Below are positions 11,550 to 23,000 of a stretch of 64,000 nucleotides of DNA, in pieces. This DNA is from Monomorium pharaonis (Eukaryota > Arthropoda > Insecta > Hymenoptera > Formicidae), in contig NC_050468.1 of assembly GCF_013373865.1 (NCBI RefSeq), positions 11,842,510 to 11,906,509 of the forward strand, written 5' to 3'. Numbering within the stretch: the stretch's first letter is position 1; the number at the start of each line of letters is the position of its first letter. The notes under the pieces are model-generated. The model made no database searches and had not been told where the DNA came from. It saw only the letters and a list, made by a program, of their open reading frames with translations. The position numbers and the translations under genes were made by a program.

Positions 11550-12465
11550 CATGCATTGTCTTGAAAAAAAATGTACCTAAATTTGAAAAGTGAGCTAATG
11601 TCCCGAAAAGTAAAAATCCCGTAATTTAAGACTCGAAGCATTGTAAAATTCCCAAATTTTAGAGACATTAAACAAATTTTAATTTTTTGTTTAAAATAAA
11701 TAGAAAAAATTATTTTGTTTGTTCAAACTATGTGTCTGTATATACGTGTGTGTGTGTGTGTGTGTGTGTGTGGGGGGGGGGGTGTGTTTGTAGAAATTGT
11801 TAATTATAAATTTAATTAAAGTTTTATTATAATTATAAAATAAATATAATTAGAATTTTTTACAAATATGTAATTGAATCTAATTTTTATACAATTGCAA
11901 CTTTAATTAATTATAATTTAATTATAATTATTGAATATCAATGTTTAATTATATAATTTTTATATTTATTATACTTTAATTGTAGCTTTATATAATTAAA
12001 ATTAAAATATAATTGAAATTAATTACAAATGTTCAATTTTTTAATATTATAATTTTTATAATTATAACTATAACTTATAACTTATAACTTATTTATCATA
12101 ATATATTTACGCATTTTTACATATTAATGAACTTATTAATGTTTAAAAATCTTCAATAGGTAAACCATCATCCAGTCTATCGATGGTATAATAGAAAAGA
12201 TTTATAAGACTCAATTTTCAGGACATTGTTGTCCCACGTCTTAAATTTTGGGATTTCGACTTTTCGGGACAATGCCTTGAGTCTTAAATTTTGGGATCTT
12301 GATTTTTCGGGACAATGTCTCGAGTCTTAAGTTTCGGGATTTTGACTTTTCGGGAAAATGCCTCGAGTTTTAAATTTCGGGATTTTGACTTTTCAGGATA
12401 ATGTATCATGTTTTAAATTTTGGGATTTTTCCCAAGTTTTTCAGCACAATACATGTCTTCTGAAT
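11550..12465. repeat. 43-bp minisatellite with a distant inverted copy
   Basis: Units at 12238, 12281, 12324 and 12367 plus a partial at 12410 share GTCTTAAATTTTGGGAT and CTTTTCGGGACAATGCCTC, with an exact 43-bp period. At about 11581-11665 one unit occurs in reverse complement (TGTCCCGAAAAGT, then TTTAAGACTCGAAG). The two sides enclose about 550 bp of very AT-rich DNA, so the whole looks like one foldback element with an expanded right arm. Confidence 0.8.
11746..11782. repeat. (GT)n followed by a G11 run
   Basis: About 13 GT units end in 11 consecutive G bases, unusual in such AT-rich DNA. Confidence 0.95.
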
Positions 12466-12820
12466 TGGACATACAGATGCGCGCGCGCAAACCGGTACAT
12501 AATATTAAAACCATTACGTACTGATTTAATTTGAGTATAAAAGTCAAATACAAATATTTAGATAAAATGCCCAACGTATGTTTTACCAAACCATATAAAT
12601 TGAAAATTGAGCGGGTTTAATTCGTTTATATATTTATATTAAACACATCGAATCGTGTACAATGGTTTTAATGTTCGCACCAGTATACACAAGCGCATTC
12701 AACTATAAGCGAATTCAATCAACGCGAATTCATTATAAGGTTCACTGTTGCTTAGTAAATTTTATTGTGCGATAGCAATCTATTGCAGTATTAATTAAGC
12801 CATTAATATTGAAACATTGA

Positions 12821-12954
12821 GGGCCGGTTGTTCTCTTCTTGGTAAATTTACCTATCAGATAAGTATGTGTCCATCTTTATTTCTTTTCCTAAATAAATAA
12901 AGACAAACATATATTTACCTGATAGATAAATTTAGAAGTTGGAACAACCAACCC
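12821..12954. mobile_element. 134-bp MITE with GGGCCGGTTGTTCT ends
   Basis: Almost the whole element is an inverted repeat: the left arm GGGCCGGTTGTTCT and TTTACCTATCAGATAA is mirrored by TTACCTGATAGATAAATT and AACAACCAACCC. The flanks (TGA and TTA) hint at a 3-bp target site of the TWA type but are not identical. Confidence 0.75.
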
Positions 12955-13670
12955 TTAGAGAATCCTATATTTGTTCAATTTGAATATTCAAAATTAGAAT
13001 TAGATATAATATGGTAGACATTTTTAGAGAGAAATATTTCACGTGTTAAAAGATTAAATGTCAACGTCAAATTGTTTATGAAAGAGCAAAAATAACGTAG
13101 TAATGAGTTACGCGCATATTCTAGTCAAGGACTAAAAGCAATTTACGATAGTATATGATACGAATTACATTAGGTCAATACTAGCAATAACCTCGAGTAT
13201 ATAATCGATAATTCTTATTTCATCAATCTCTCTCTTGTCTATTTTTGTTTGCGGTGAAAGTTATCACAATATTTAGTACATGTCATTTTATTTAAATAAG
13301 TTGTTAGATAAAATAGTATAAGTTTAATATACATTTCTATCAAGTTAAATTTAATTTCTGGTTTCTACAGCTCAAATTATCCTTTAATAATGAAACTAGT
13401 TGGATCAGAAACATATCTAAATACCGTTCATTTTAACATCAAATCAATCATAAATCGTTAGTTTACTCTTATTTTGACTCTATTTTAACATTTTAACGAT
13501 CAGAAAAGACATATCTCAACATGTCAAGGAGAAGCTTCGAAAAATCTAACATACAATGTACTCTGGTCGTGTCTCGTCCTAAAACACTCGCGATACAATG
13601 CCTACAGCATCGTGACACTCTGAACGTCTAAATCACCCCTTCCAACGAACTTAAACCATGATTCACTTAC

Positions 13671-13796
13671 GAAACGTTCTTGCGCCCTGGCTCAGCTTGC
13701 CTGGAACGCCTTTACACCTCGGCCGGGTAGGATTAGCTACCCCTCGATAGGTTCACACAAGTTCAACAAGTCCTCGATGGAGTTTGTTGGAGGACT
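13671..13796 (-). other. Predicted non-coding first exon of the ITG-like gene
   Basis: Minus-strand segment running from a TCAGTC initiator to a consensus donor (GTTTC then GTAAGTGA, exon end 13671). It contains no ATG, so it would be a clean leader. The matching acceptor (GATTACAG, exon from 10663) lies 30 nt before the ITG-like start codon, giving a leader of about 156 nt and a first intron of about 3 kb. Assignment to this gene rests on strand, spacing and splice sites only. Confidence 0.5.
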
Positions 13797-13829
13797 GAGT
13801 CCGTGCTGCGCTCGCTTCGGCAATCTATA
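13793..13829 (-). promoter_or_regulatory. Candidate core promoter of the ITG-like gene (TATA-like box plus initiator)
   Basis: On the minus strand, TATAGATT (plus 13822-13829) is followed 33 nt later by the A of an arthropod-type TCAGTC initiator (plus 13793-13798). The surrounding 13.78-14.1 kb is locally CpG-rich. Spacing and motif fit a focused core promoter; this is inference from sequence. Confidence 0.4.
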
Positions 13830-14720
13830 CTTCTACGTCGTTCCGGTTACCGTCACACGGGCGCATATACACGGTGACGCATGCGCCACCCGCCGCCGGT
13901 CCGTCTTCTGCTCTTTTTTTTTTTCGTACCACCCTATCGCGACCTACGTGACATTTTGTTCATTCAGATCTCCTGCTTCCTATCGAGCGAGATAGCTAGT
14001 CGAAGGAGCTGCTCGAATCAATCTACTCGGGGAGCTACTCATATTGATAGACGACGCATGCAGCGTCGACAACGTGTTCAAATGCGACGAGTGGTAATGA
14101 ACCACTGATTTTTTTTATATTAAAATCAAGTTGTATTTGAAACTCTTTAGCTTATCATACCCTTTTCGTTGCTTGTGCGAAGACTAAATTTTTCTCAGGC
14201 TCGCGTGCACATTCATTCCCTTTGCAAACTATAATTGCGAATTCGTTTGGGATAGCCGTTGCCGTTGGCAAATACGTTTAGGAATCGCACCATCCAGAGG
14301 AACGCAAGCGGTGCTTCGAAAGGTCACAGATAACGAAGTAATCTCGCTCGCCACTCGTGCGAGTCCGCGACTTTGCGGGAGGGTTCTTTGTATGCCGCGG
14401 AATTTTTTTGGTTCTTAATGCCGCCCGTTATTTTTGCCTCGGAACGTATCCTCGGCAATCAGGACAATCGAATATTTCATTTTCGTGCGCCAGGACACGT
14501 TCCCGCCGTTCAACGGGGTTACCTCGCTCGCTTCAGCTCACTTCTCCTCGCGCTCCTTACATCGCCACGGGTTTCGTTCTCTCTTGGTCGTATTGATCCA
14601 AGGTGGATCCTGATGTGCCCGCCGGGCGGTCGCTCCTGCTCCATATATTCCCGCGTGCTCTTTCACATATACTGGATGGTCACGAAGCAGAAATCGCGAG
14701 AGTCTCGCTGTTAAGTCTTG
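13800..14720. other. CpG-rich region upstream of the ITG-like gene
   Basis: Two CpG-dense blocks (about 13.78-14.1 and 14.28-14.7 kb) with overlapping ORFs on several frames but no recognisable protein. Best read as promoter/regulatory DNA of the ITG-like gene, or of an unseen plus-strand transcript. Confidence 0.35.
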
Positions 14721-15059
14721 CGAACTCGGGCTTAAGTTCTGAATTTTTCACGAATTGCATTTATATAATTGTGAAGAAGTGTAAAAACATGCTCTTTTAC
14801 TTTGAAGCTAAGGGAAGCATGTACCTGAAGTGAACTACAATTATCTTATTGTATCGGTTTTCTTATAAATTTTGTAAAAAGTTTTCAACTTGTGTTGTTT
14901 AAAAGTAATTATAAATTATATAATATTCTCTACTTCTAATAATTTTTTTCATTTTTATGTGGAATTTAAGGAAAGTTTATTTAAATGGCTCAAATTACAA
15001 TTACCCTGTTTTGTATCAGTTCTTTTGTAAATTTTAAAAAAGTTCTCAACTTACGTCGT

Positions 15060-15720
15060 TTAAAAATAATTACAACTTATAATCAATAATTTTAGATTGT
15101 ACGATATCCTTTACTCCTTCAACTTTAATCTTTCTTGCAAGTAACAATTGACCTTGAATTCTAATTGCGGCATTTATTCTTCCTTTTTCTTGAAAAGGGC
15201 ACTGAGTGAACATTTTCGTGGAGGAGGTGAACGAGTTGTTAGATGCGCGTAAATCACCCAGCGACAGGTCGCAAATACGCTCACCGTTCATCTACGATGC
15301 AACCACCTGTGCGACGAAATGCCAGAGTACGCAGGCAAGCGTATGAGGTGCATACATGCGTCCTCGCGAGTGCACCGGGTATGGAGGTAAGTACGTGTAC
15401 AGTGCACGTACGGTACGTACGTACTATTAAATAGCCTCACTTCTTTCCGCTTTTGACGTTTCGCGGCGTAACTTCGAACGTTACTTTGGCCTTGCGTGCC
15501 GCGGATAACAGGTCCCAGACTTCCGAGAAACTTCGTGTTCACCATGATGGAATATAAATGTGTATTGTTTCGCACGCGCATAAATACACCGGGATGTTCT
15601 TGCACGACGAATACTCGTCTGGTGATCCCAATCACTTACGTGAAATTTGCTCCGCGCTAAGGTCAGCTGACATGCCATTTTGTGGTCCTTTACCGCGCCC
15701 TTTGCATTAAACGAAAATAT
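15060..15720. other. CpG-rich block, no protein recognised
   Basis: A CpG-dense stretch (15.2-15.7 kb) with short ORFs on both strands and a run of CGTACG-type words at 15390-15425. No splice-supported gene found. Confidence 0.3.
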
Positions 15721-16073
15721 AATACTAATGCCGCGCGCCGTTCATATATGATTTATACACGTACAAAAAAGTCATTCAATTAATTTAACGTGTCAAATGA
15801 TCTTATATTACATCTGAGAGAATTTTGTTTTTATTTATTTAATATCTTTAAACATAACTTAATATTAATTTCTGTCTGAAGAATTTTTATATTGTAAATC
15901 TTACTTATATTATTTCTTATTTTAAATCTTATCAATCTTCTGCTTAGATATACTCATAAACCATACTAGTGACGTTTCGATATACAATCAAGAAACGCAG
16001 TTTAGTTTCCGCGATTGGCACGTATGATTTCGTAATATCTTATATCTCGCGAGATTTTTTCGAGGAACTCTTT

Positions 16074-16235
16074 AATATCAGTTGTAAGGCAATACTAATA
16101 ACGATAACCGTATTTCCGATGGGAACTAATGTCAGTTGCAATACCAAGTTGCAATACTAATTATGATAACCCTATTTCCCTAGAGGAAACCAGCTAATAT
16201 CGGCAGTTATAATGCAACACTAATAGCTGAAATCG
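16074..16235. repeat. Degenerate tandem repeat, about 60-70-bp unit
   Basis: Three imperfect copies containing ATCAGTTGYAA, GCAATACTAAT, GATAACC and TATTTCC in the same order. Confidence 0.6.
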
Positions 16236-16574
16236 TTGTTTCGTCTTGAATAGAATAGTCGTACGTACTTTACACGTGGCTTAACAAGAGAGTAGTACAT
16301 ATTCACGAGGATCCTAATCGGGAGCACGACATTTCGTTCCCCCTATCATACTAGTTATTCACACTGCTATTAACGCCCCATTTATCGAATTACGCACAGA
16401 ACCAATGATCGCAGTATAATAAGATTACAAGGGGTTGCTCTAAGATTAACTGAAATATATATTTCAGAAGGAAATATATATTTTAAAAATTAATTATAAT
16501 AATAAAAAGCTGTAGATATTATGAATTTTTTATTCATGTACACATGTACAGAAAAAAGCAGAAGTAGTTTTTGC

Positions 16575-16783
16575 TAAAGTATCTAAAAGTTTAGCTGGAT
16601 ACAGATCTAAAAATAATTTTATTAGGCCATCAAAATAATATTATGTAGGCTTTTCAAGCTGGTCGCTAGAACGTCAAAACTTGTTGTCATATTATTCGTC
16701 ATGGACGTTCTTTATAATTATTTCGATGATCTAACAAAATTATTTTTAATTCTGTAGCTAGTGAATTTTTAGATATTTTAGTA
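16575..16783. mobile_element. Roughly 209-bp MITE with 55-bp inverted arms
   Basis: The left arm AAAGTATCTAAAAGTTTAGC and CTAAAAATAATTTTATTAG is mirrored by CTAACAAAATTATTTTTAAT and TAGTGAATTTTTAGATATTT. It is non-coding and lies between the ITG-like gene region and flz. Confidence 0.7.
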
Positions 16784-16799
16784 TATAAAACCATTCTTT

Positions 16800-18300
16800 C
16801 TTATTAATAAACGATCAAATTTTTGTAAAGTTACATAACAGTTAGTGTTTCATCTTTTAGAAAAGAAAAAGTCGCTGGCGGTGCATAGTGATATTTGAAC
16901 TCTGCAGTGGCTTCCGATTTTTTTCGATTTTTTATTTTTTGAGAATACGAACGGTACAGAATTAGTGCTGTAGGTGGGTGTCTTGCGGTTCATACGTTTG
17001 AAGATTTTTGTCGGTGTCATGACCTTTTAGTTCAAACACGTGTCAAACGAACGACGAGAAAGATGGAAAGTACCGGAAGCAGCGACGTAATCAATGCGAT
17101 GACGTTGTTCATATGTAATGATGATAAGTATATTAAAAGTTCGATCGATTTGGAGAACATTTGTCGCTATTTTTAATAGGAGTACCACCTCGACGATTGC
17201 AGCGCGTAATATGCACAGCCACGTGACGTCAAATAGTCGTTGATGTCTTTTATTTCCGTGCGCGGAGTGTTGGTGGTGAATAAAATAGCCACATGTTGTT
17301 ATCGTATAAAAATGTATTTAATAAATAACATCTAACAATGAAATAAATAGGGCTTGTAGTTCTTCTTTACGCACTTATGTATGTAATATAGAGCCAGCGG
17401 AAATATTCGCAGAGCAGACAGAGACGTAAAATGTCAGAAGAAATATCTGCGATTTTTTTAATTCACTTGAGTTTCAATACGCAATAATTTAAAATTCGCT
17501 CATGTGTTTTTAAGAAGATTGCTACCTACCGATATCGATTTGAAATATCGTTAATTTGGAGTCAATTTTTAAAAATAGAACTGTTTAAGAGTCAATAATT
17601 TCTAAGTTAACAATTATTTTGAATAATAAAATTTCTGTTAAAGATTTCTGTTAAGGAAAAGCCGATTTCAGGTTTGCAAAAGGAATTCGCTATATAGAAC
17701 ATTGACGTAAATCATGAATTATTTGCATTGCCGTTTCGTCGATCGTGAAAAGATGTAAGGAGAACGATAGGAATCTATTGTTCTAGGAGCGATAACGATT
17801 TAGAGTTTCTGTGATACTCTGTTACTCTTATCCACTTCAATCTCACTAACTCTATGAATACATATACACATGCATAAGGGCGAGATTAAACATTAATACG
17901 CATAAATGCAACATCAGGCACTGGTCGTGCGCCGAGAAGCAATATTTTACCGCAGACGATTTCATAGAATTTAATTTTGAACTTGAAATAACTTAATGCA
18001 CTTGTCTCTCTTCATCCTCGTTTTTCTCTCTCTTTCTCTTTCTCTGTTTTATAGTAAAGTTTAGTTGGTATAAATTATTGCTTATGGAAGTGTTACTTCC
18101 GTGGCACTAATGGAAAACACGAAATAACGGATGCGTAAGAGAATGGGGCGTTTCGTTATTATTTAGAAATCGAAATAGCCCTCTGACGTTCAAGTCTGAT
18201 TACAGTCTGCGGTTGTGTTACTTAATTGAGTTTCGTACACTCTATCTCGAAGAGAAATAAATTAGGCTTCCTTTGTACATTTATACAGAATGGCATCCGG
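16800..18300. other. Spacer between ITG-like upstream region and flz 3' end
   Basis: AT-rich with no supported gene. A 36-codon ATG ORF (17062-17172, plus strand) is the only small ORF in a moderately GC-rich patch and is not convincing. Confidence 0.4.
17970..17975 (-). terminator. Candidate poly(A) signal ATTAAA for flz
   Basis: The minus strand reads ATTAAA about 380 nt beyond the flz stop codon. I found no AATAAA nearer; the next canonical one is near 17.25 kb. Weak evidence. Confidence 0.2.
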
Positions 18301-18355
18301 TGCCGCTCGCGTATAATTACGCGAGAACGTGAGATGATGATCGCGGCCCAGCTTT

Positions 18356-19973
18356 TCAGACACCGGTGATGCTGTGCAGCCAGGGCTTGAAGTAAGTCGT
18401 CCTCATGTACACACCCGGTAGATACGGAGCCGCACATTTAATACCGTGAGAAACGGTCCCGACTAGGAACCATCTGCCGTCCGGTCGTTCCATCACCAAC
18501 GGGCCACCACTGTCACCCTGAAGAAAAACCATTAACCATTGTCATAAAATTGTTGGCGCAAGACCTATTTTGGTTATATTAACGTTGCGAGACGCAAGAT
18601 AATTATTCATAGCCGCATCGATGGCAAACTGAGGAGACGAATTAATCATCAAAATGTTGAAGATTTGGATGAAAAGAAATATTTTACAACAAAAGAATGA
18701 TAAAAATAGGAATTATTAAGAATAGGAATAGATTTATCAGGGATGCTAAATATATGAATTTCTTATGGTGCCGGAAAAGATTAATTACGTTACTTTAACG
18801 TAGAAAAAAAGGTAGTCATGATAAAAGCTGATAATAAATGCGTTTGACATTTTTCTTCAGAGTGAAAAATAAGACTAATAAAAAAGATGAACAGATTATG
18901 AATGGTAATATTGAATATTAAACTGAAGCTTCGCACGTGCGGCTAACAGAGTAATCATATTATTTGCCGTAAGATCAAAGAGCCACCGCTAACAGCTGGA
19001 ACAATTAATAAAGCTAATGGAATACGGCGGGGGAGTAACTCATTCGATTACCTCACAAGAATCCTTCTGGCCATTAGCGTATCCGGCGCAGAGGAAGCTA
19101 TCTAAGATCAGTTTCGCGTGATTGGCAGTTTGGAACATCTCCTGGCAAACCGAGTTCTCCATTATGGGTACTTGGACCTCCTGCAGCACCGACGGCACGC
19201 CACCATCTGTCGAATGTAGCGATACCATTAGTAAAACCTTGAATGGCGAATTGACGTATGAAAAGAAAGTTTACAATAGAACCGCGAATAGAATTTGGAT
19301 GCGTAGGAGGCTACGCGAGTCATTGAGGAGAGTCATCGTGAAAGTTGTTACTCTGCTCTTGTCACGGTAACCTGTTCCATTTTATACTTTCTAGTCTTGC
19401 AGGAAATTTACCGCACGAATCGTATACACAAAGGCGCTCATAACTTATGAATTGGGTAAACGAAAATCGATCACTTACTGTATTTAAGCCGGCCCCAACC
19501 CGTGACCGTCGCCATTCGACCGGTGAAGTCGATGCCGTCCTCCGGCATGCAAATTGGCACGATATGCTCGTCAAACTTCACCGGTGACTCCAGTTCGAGA
19601 AGCGCCAGGTCATTCTCGAACGTTGCCGGATCGTAGCCGTGGTTCACAATGACACGGCGAACATTTTTCGTTACGCTGCGCTTCGACTCCAACTCGCCCG
19701 AAATGTCAAATTCGCCGAACACCGCGACCAAAGAAGCCAGGAATCTGTGCATAGGAAGCTAACAGTAGAATATTGCGATATATTTGTTTTATTTGATATT
19801 AACTTGTATAGACAAAATATCCTGTTATTTAATTTAATACTGCTCCAGTTAAGAAAGTGATAAAAATTGAAGTCGTAAATCTGGATATTAAATCTTCATA
19901 TTTTTATATTCTTTATGAAGCAAAATAGAAGTACGAAATTATTTCATAACCAGAGAAAAAGAGAGAAAGAGAA

Positions 19974-20055
<82 letters not shown>

Positions 20056-23000
20056 TTATATACAGAAAAAAAGTAATATAGCCAATAACATAGATGATTG
20101 CGGGCTGCCAACTACATAAAATACTCAATACAATAATATTTGCTATTAATGCAAGTACAATGTTGATACTGCAATAGCATATATTATTGTATTGAGTATA
20201 TCTGTAGTTGGCAGCCCGCAACAACATATCTTATTGAATGTATTACACTTGTTTTTCAGTGTAGAGTTAATATTATAATAGACATAAATAGATCATTAAT
20301 ATTTTATTACCAATTTTCGATGAAGCTTAAAGTAAACTTGTATAACTTACCCTGGTTGACAATGGGCTGCCGTTATCACAAATTTATCAGTGATAAGTAC
20401 ACCTCCGCATTTGTTCTTCGTAAACAAGCCGAGCCAGGTCGCTTCGCGAACCAAGACCTGCCATGGCCATTCTCCGAACTGCGCGCCCTTTCCGCCGACT
20501 ATTTTTCCTGCTCTTGAGACCAATGGTCTCACGCCGCATTCTGTTATCGCAACAAGTATTATGTTGACCGTAATGAATGACAGTCGTGGCGATTGCGATT
20601 AATTTCGTAAAAAGGATTTGAAATAGTTATACAAGGTTTAGTAGAAAAAGTAGAAAAAACATGCTTCCGATTCAGATTTCGGATTTTTTATTTGTATTTT
20701 AGAATTTTTTTACAAAAGCTTTGCAAACTTGTCGACTGCTCACTTACGAGTCCGAAAGTTTGGCTCGGCCGTTTCCGTCCCTGCAACGCTGCTTTCACTC
20801 GTATTCAGACTCTGCTCCGCCTCCAGCGGAATCTGCTGTGTGCTGCTGGACGGCGTAGTCGTGGTCTTCTTCGTGGTCGGTTTCGGTCGTCTGGTTGTCG
20901 TCACTTGAGGCCTTTTCGTCGTGGCGTTCTGCAATGTGCTCGGTTTAGGTCTCGGAGTAGTCACTCTAGTGGGACGTGCCGGTCTCTCGGATGACGGTTT
21001 CTGGGTGGGACGAGTAGGTCTCCTCGTAGTCGCGGATGGCCTTCTCGTCGTCGCCGATGATGACGACGCTGACGACGGTCTAGTTGTGGGTTTTCGCGTG
21101 GGTCTTCTTGTCGTCGTGGTATTTCCACTAGTCGGTCTTCTTGTTACAGTGGAAGATATCGTTGAAGTCTCTACGGTGCCATTTCGAGTGTAGACCATTT
21201 CTTTTAGATCCTAAAGTGACGGAAAAGAACAAATTACACAAACTTCAGTGTTCTGTAGTAACAAAGTATTTATTTGCTGCTTTTTATATTTTACTCGAGC
21301 AAAAATAATGCGTAAAATGTAGAAAAATTTTTTAAATCTAGAAAAAATATGAATAATTTAAAGCTAACAAGCTTGCAGTGTTTTTAGTTGATTATAAAAA
21401 TAATGAGATGTTAATGTAAACTGTGTTTATCCGCTCGTGACATTCAAAGTACTGAAAACTAAACTATGTCCGCGCAAAACTCCAAGCAATTTAAAACTTT
21501 GTCAAATGGTGCGGAGTATAAAACTCTCTCTCTCTCTCGGTAAAAATAAATTATCTTGTTACCTGGAAGTTACCCTGCAGCGACTCGACGAGCTTGTTAA
21601 CGAAAGCGTCTACTTTGTTCGTCAGCACGTCGTCTTCAACGAACGTGGGCGTCGGTATATCGTGTTCGCTGATCAACTCGATATCCGGATACCCAGTATT
21701 GTTGTACGTTTCAACAATCGTCGGCTTTTCTTGCTGCGAAATTGGCATGGAGATGTTGAGATTTGGATTCCGTACTGGCGGGAAGTTGATAAGATCATCC
21801 GGTGCCGCAGTCTCATCCTCGCAAGGTGCGGCAGTGGTAGCCTTGTTCGGTGTATCTTTGAATATAACATTATTAATCGGCGTCAAATTATTGTTCAGCC
21901 AACTGACGCTGGACGTCGATGGCTTCAGATTAAACGCTGGCTTGCTCGACCATGAAGAGACCGTGGTCCAGATCACGGGCTTCTTCGTGCTTGGCCGAGT
22001 CTTTGTGCCTGTCGTTTGGGTAGCGATCGCCTCCGTGCTGACCTCGACTAATGGTTTCGCACTAGTACTATCTTTTAAATTGACGCTAATGTAACTAGTG
22101 GAGACCACATTACTGTTATTGACGACATTGGAGATGACAGTGCTGATGTTGTGAGTTATGGTAGTGGTCACGCTGGGTTTCCTAGTGATTAATGTGATAG
22201 GTCTAACGGGAGTGGTTTTAATCGAAACTGAAGCGGGCTTGCTAGTTGTGCCTGAAGGCCTCCTCGTGACGGGTTTCTGAGTAGTTTGCGTGGTAAAGCC
22301 CGTTCCAAGCGGACCAAGGACTATCACCGTTGGCGCCGGAGGGTTCGTCGTAGGTCGATTGCTGATGAAATTACTGCTGGTGCCGGAGTAGGTTTGCGTG
22401 GATGGTCGCGGACCGTTCGAGGTCGGGTGATACGATGTGTAAGTCGTCTGGGTCGGTACGAGCTCGTAGTTGTAGTACGCCGAGGAAGGTTTGGGTTGTA
22501 AGGAGGGTTTGTAAAAGCTGTACGGGAAAGTCGAAGATGCGGGCGTCGTGGGTCGATAATTCGAAGAGCTGACTTTGACGTGGGTGGGCTTCGAGGTCTC
22601 GTCGATACTCACCCAGGCTTGAACTGGCGAGGAATTGGGAACTGGAAGAGTCACCGTTACATCCGAATTTGGCGTAGTATCGTTTAGGATGGAAATTATG
22701 TGATTAATGGCAATTTCTTCTTTGTCGAGTACGTCATCCTTCTTTTTGTTGCCCGACGGCAAATCGTATATAATAGTCGGCACCTTCACCAAGTCATCCT
22801 TGATGCTGGAAGAGGTCATGGGCGTGGTAGCTTCGATCTTTATTGAATCCGATGCCATTTTCGTAGATATCCTCTTTTCGATTGTGCTCGTTTTCTCGAA
22901 CGTGCTTGTTATGATCGGTGGTGTGCTAGGAAAATCGCTCGTAACTTTTTGCACGTTGGTGTACATATGATTCACCACAGGCGTATTCGTTATCACGGAT

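Noticed and set aside
17062..17172. 36-codon ATG ORF (MESTGSSDVINAM start) on the plus strand.
   Set aside because: Too short, no splice or homology support, and surrounded by non-coding sequence.
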